Positions 62,645 through 64,000 of a stretch of DNA of 64,000 nucleotides are shown here, one piece after another. A program made the position numbers and the translations under genes. The DNA comes from a virus. The first letter of the stretch is position 1, and every line of letters starts with the position of its first letter. The notes under the pieces are model-generated. The model was given only the letters and a program-made list of their open reading frames with translations, was not told where the DNA came from and ran no database searches. The stretch is taken from IMG/VR virus record IMGVR_UViG_3300045976_000117, positions 1 through 64,000 of that record. The stretch is one strand, 5' to 3'.

Positions 62645-63177
62645 CACTGACCACTTCCTAAATGTGCTAATTCTTTAGCTAGTTGTTTGTAACTACGTCG
62701 TTTCACCGCGTTGACACAGTAACCAAATTCTTGGACGATATCCTTATGGTCCATACCAGCCCAAAATTTAAGAAAAATATATTTGCGATAAGTAGGAATG
62801 AGATTATTCACCGTGGCTGCTATTTCCCCATGGTGATAAGCCATCTCTACTTCATCTAATGCCGCGGCTCTGCCCAGAATATCCTCAACAAATTCGGGCA
62901 CTAAATCAAACGATACCGTGTCATAAGATGACCGGCTCTGAGTTTGGTCCTTTCGGATGACATCTAGCATGGCGTACTCAGCCTTGCGTTTGAGCCATGT
63001 GTCTAATGAACATCCTTTGCCGTCTTCCCATGTCGGAATAGCTCGCCATATTGCAATCCATCCTTCTTGAGCTAGATCCTCAGCACGGGATAAGTTCTGT
63101 TTACACATTGATCTAGCAACTTTTCGAAGCCATGGCCGGTACTTTTGTAACAACTCTTTTTGCTCTTGTTCGGTCAC
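62644..63177 (-). CDS. Sigma-70-like RNA polymerase sigma factor
   Basis: 177 residues. Region 2: RKVARSMCKQNLSRAEDLAQ then EGWIAIWRAIPTWEDGKGCS and LDTWLKRKAEYAMLDVIRKD. Region 4: LIPTYRKYIFLKFWAGMDHK, DIVQEFGYCVNAVKRRSYKQ. No region 1 or 3, so ECF-like or phage-type. It probably redirects host polymerase to a set of phage promoters. It shares 65 bases with the endonuclease gene. Confidence 0.8.
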   Translation of the reverse strand: MTEQEQKELLQKYRPWLRKVARSMCKQNLSRAEDLAQEGWIAIWRAIPTWEDGKGCSLDTWLKRKAEYAMLDVIRKDQTQSRSSYDTVSFDLVPEFVEDILGRAAALDEVEMAYHHGEIAATVNNLIPTYRKYIFLKFWAGMDHKDIVQEFGYCVNAVKRRSYKQLAKELAHLGSGQ

Positions 63178-63646
63178 CGTTCATTTCCCCCTCAAATTCT
63201 TTCCACGAAGTCAATCGTAATTCCCGCAATAACTGCTGTGCAGGAGGATTGATGAGGTACTGGTACCCGCGGAGCATGGCTGCCGGATCATCGCGGAGCC
63301 AGCCTAGGTGCTGATTACACTTGGAGCACAGTAGCCCGCGGACGCACTTGCCACATGAGGTGGGCCCTGCACAGCATTTATGGTTATGGTCGATTGCGAG
63401 TCGCTTTTTCCGGCCAGTGGCTCGCTGACACCAGGCACACCTACCTTTCTGGTACCTGAACAACTTGGCATAGACACCGGTGACGAGGCCATAGACTCGC
63501 TGGGCCATGGCCTCATGATTTGCTTTTTTCTGCCGACGTTTGTGCTCCACATTGCAGGTATGACATCTTGGGCCTGGGAATGGTGCCGGTCTTTTTCGAT
63601 GGTTCTTGTCATCGAGCGCGTTGATGCAGATATTTGAGTTTGTCAT
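63113..63646 (-). CDS. Recombination endonuclease VII-like HNH protein
   Basis: 177 residues. CHTCNVEHKRRQKK, CAWCQRATGRKKRLAIDHNH, CVRGLLCSKCNQHLGWLRDD and a YQYLINPP end form the zinc-bound endonuclease VII core. Resolves branched DNA before packaging or acts as nicking endonuclease. The reading frame runs 65 bases into the sigma gene. ATG 63646. Confidence 0.85.
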   Translation of the reverse strand: MTNSNICINALDDKNHRKRPAPFPGPRCHTCNVEHKRRQKKANHEAMAQRVYGLVTGVYAKLFRYQKGRCAWCQRATGRKKRLAIDHNHKCCAGPTSCGKCVRGLLCSKCNQHLGWLRDDPAAMLRGYQYLINPPAQQLLRELRLTSWKEFEGEMNGDRTRAKRVVTKVPAMASKSC

Positions 63647-63664
63647 TGTTTATGCCTTAAGGAA

Positions 63665-63682
63665 GGGGCCCCGAAGGGCCCC
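63665..63682. terminator. Bidirectional terminator hairpin
   Basis: GGGGCCC-CGAA-GGGCCCC, 7 bp, followed rightward by GTTTGATT and leftward by TTCCTT. Ends the leftward gene entering from the right edge, before endonuclease VII. Confidence 0.8.
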
Positions 63683-63701
63683 GTTTGATTCCTCTCTTTC
63701 C

Positions 63702-64000
63702 CTACTGTTGGGGCTGACCCTGTGGATAAGGAGAAGTCAAAGGCTGCTGCGGCGACGGACCGAACGGATGTCCCTGGTTCTGTGCCTGCCACGGAGGGGG
63801 CTGCTGCCCCTGCGGTGCTGGCGCAGCCTGAGCAGGCCCTTGTGACTGCCACGGCGCTGCCTGAGCAGCGGGTTGCTGTGACTGTGGCGCTGGCGCTTGC
63901 TGTTGCCACGGAGCGGCAGCCTGAGGCTGAGCCGGTCCGTGCTGCATCCACGGGGCCTGTCCCTGGGGCTGTGGTGCCCCCTGTGGAGCGGGCTGATACT
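63702..64000 (-). CDS. C-terminal part of a Pro/Gln/Ala-rich protein (cut by window end)
   Basis: At least 98 residues open to the right edge: APW-Q repeats (APWMQHG, APWQQQ, APWQSQ, PPWQAQ) and QPQ/PQG linkers ending QGQPQQ. Low complexity tails like this occur on phage single-strand binding and primase proteins, but the main domain lies outside the window. Confidence 0.6.
   Translation of the reverse strand, partial: YQPAPQGAPQPQGQAPWMQHGPAQPQAAAPWQQQAPAPQSQQPAAQAAPWQSQGPAQAAPAPQGQQPPPWQAQNQGHPFGPSPQQPLTSPYPQGQPQQ

Noticed and set aside
1-64000. CRISPR arrays, integrase, insertion sequences
   Set aside because: No regularly spaced direct repeats with unique spacers, no tyrosine or serine recombinase motifs and no transposase were found on either strand.

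Overview
The window looks like about half of the genome of a tailed, long-tailed (siphovirus-type) phage of an actinobacterium, most likely Streptomyces. The evidence is a complete head and tail module in canonical order, very tight gene packing with ATGA, GTGA and TAATG overlaps, and actinobacterial accessory genes: a WhiB protein, an Lsr2-like silencer, a PadR-type regulator, a STAS protein and a plasmid-type membrane protein plus FtsK/TraB-like translocase. Base composition is near 50 percent GC by eye, far below a Streptomyces chromosome. No integrase, excisionase or DNA polymerase was seen here.

Layout. 1-6.3 kb: terminase small subunit, four small leftward genes (three of them paralogues), then a rightward run of fibre, decoration and lectin-like genes placed unusually before the large terminase. 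6.3-17.1 kb: large terminase, portal, MuF-like protein, scaffold, major capsid, a glycosyltransferase inside the head operon, four head-tail connector proteins and the major tail protein. 17.1-31 kb: tail assembly chaperones with a -1 frameshift, tape measure, distal tail and hub proteins, fibres including an S74 chaperone-tipped spike. 31-38 kb: amidase endolysin, a cysteine-peptidase-like protein, an r1t-like holin, a GIY-YIG/WhiB fusion, PadR, a lipoprotein with an HNH-like domain and a STAS protein. 38-43 kb: leftward small genes, an SPFH-like lipoprotein, two tandem structured repeats and Lsr2. 44-47.7 kb: DUF2637-like protein, FtsK/TraB-like translocase and a repeat-rich noncoding locus. 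48-61 kb: some thirty small rightward genes with one tRNA, a Nudix hydrolase, a SLOG protein and an M41-like protease. 61-64 kb leftward: dCTP deaminase, MazG-like protein, a sigma factor, endonuclease VII and the end of a proline/glutamine-rich protein.

The features I find most unexpected are regulatory. (1) The ribosome binding sites of two tail-tip genes (22366 and 26733) are buried in long perfect hairpins that place the start codon in the loop. (2) A 91-nt tRNA-like element sits in the connector operon; its 3' acceptor strand competes with a hairpin that hides the next gene's Shine-Dalgarno. (3) A three-way-junction-like structure separates capsid and glycosyltransferase genes. (4) Two tandem GGGCCC-closed repeats at 42.3-42.5 kb show a compensatory base change. 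(5) Two families of intergenic palindromes overlap recognisable -35/-10 boxes and suggest a phage regulon. (6) A TraB-like translocase is followed directly by palindromes and clustered GAGTACTC 8-mers, resembling the arrangement of conjugative Streptomyces plasmids. Several small genes (32.3, 47.9, 48.5 and 62.5 kb) are split by apparent single frameshifts, either real decay or sequence error. All functional calls rest on reading motifs by eye, without database searches.
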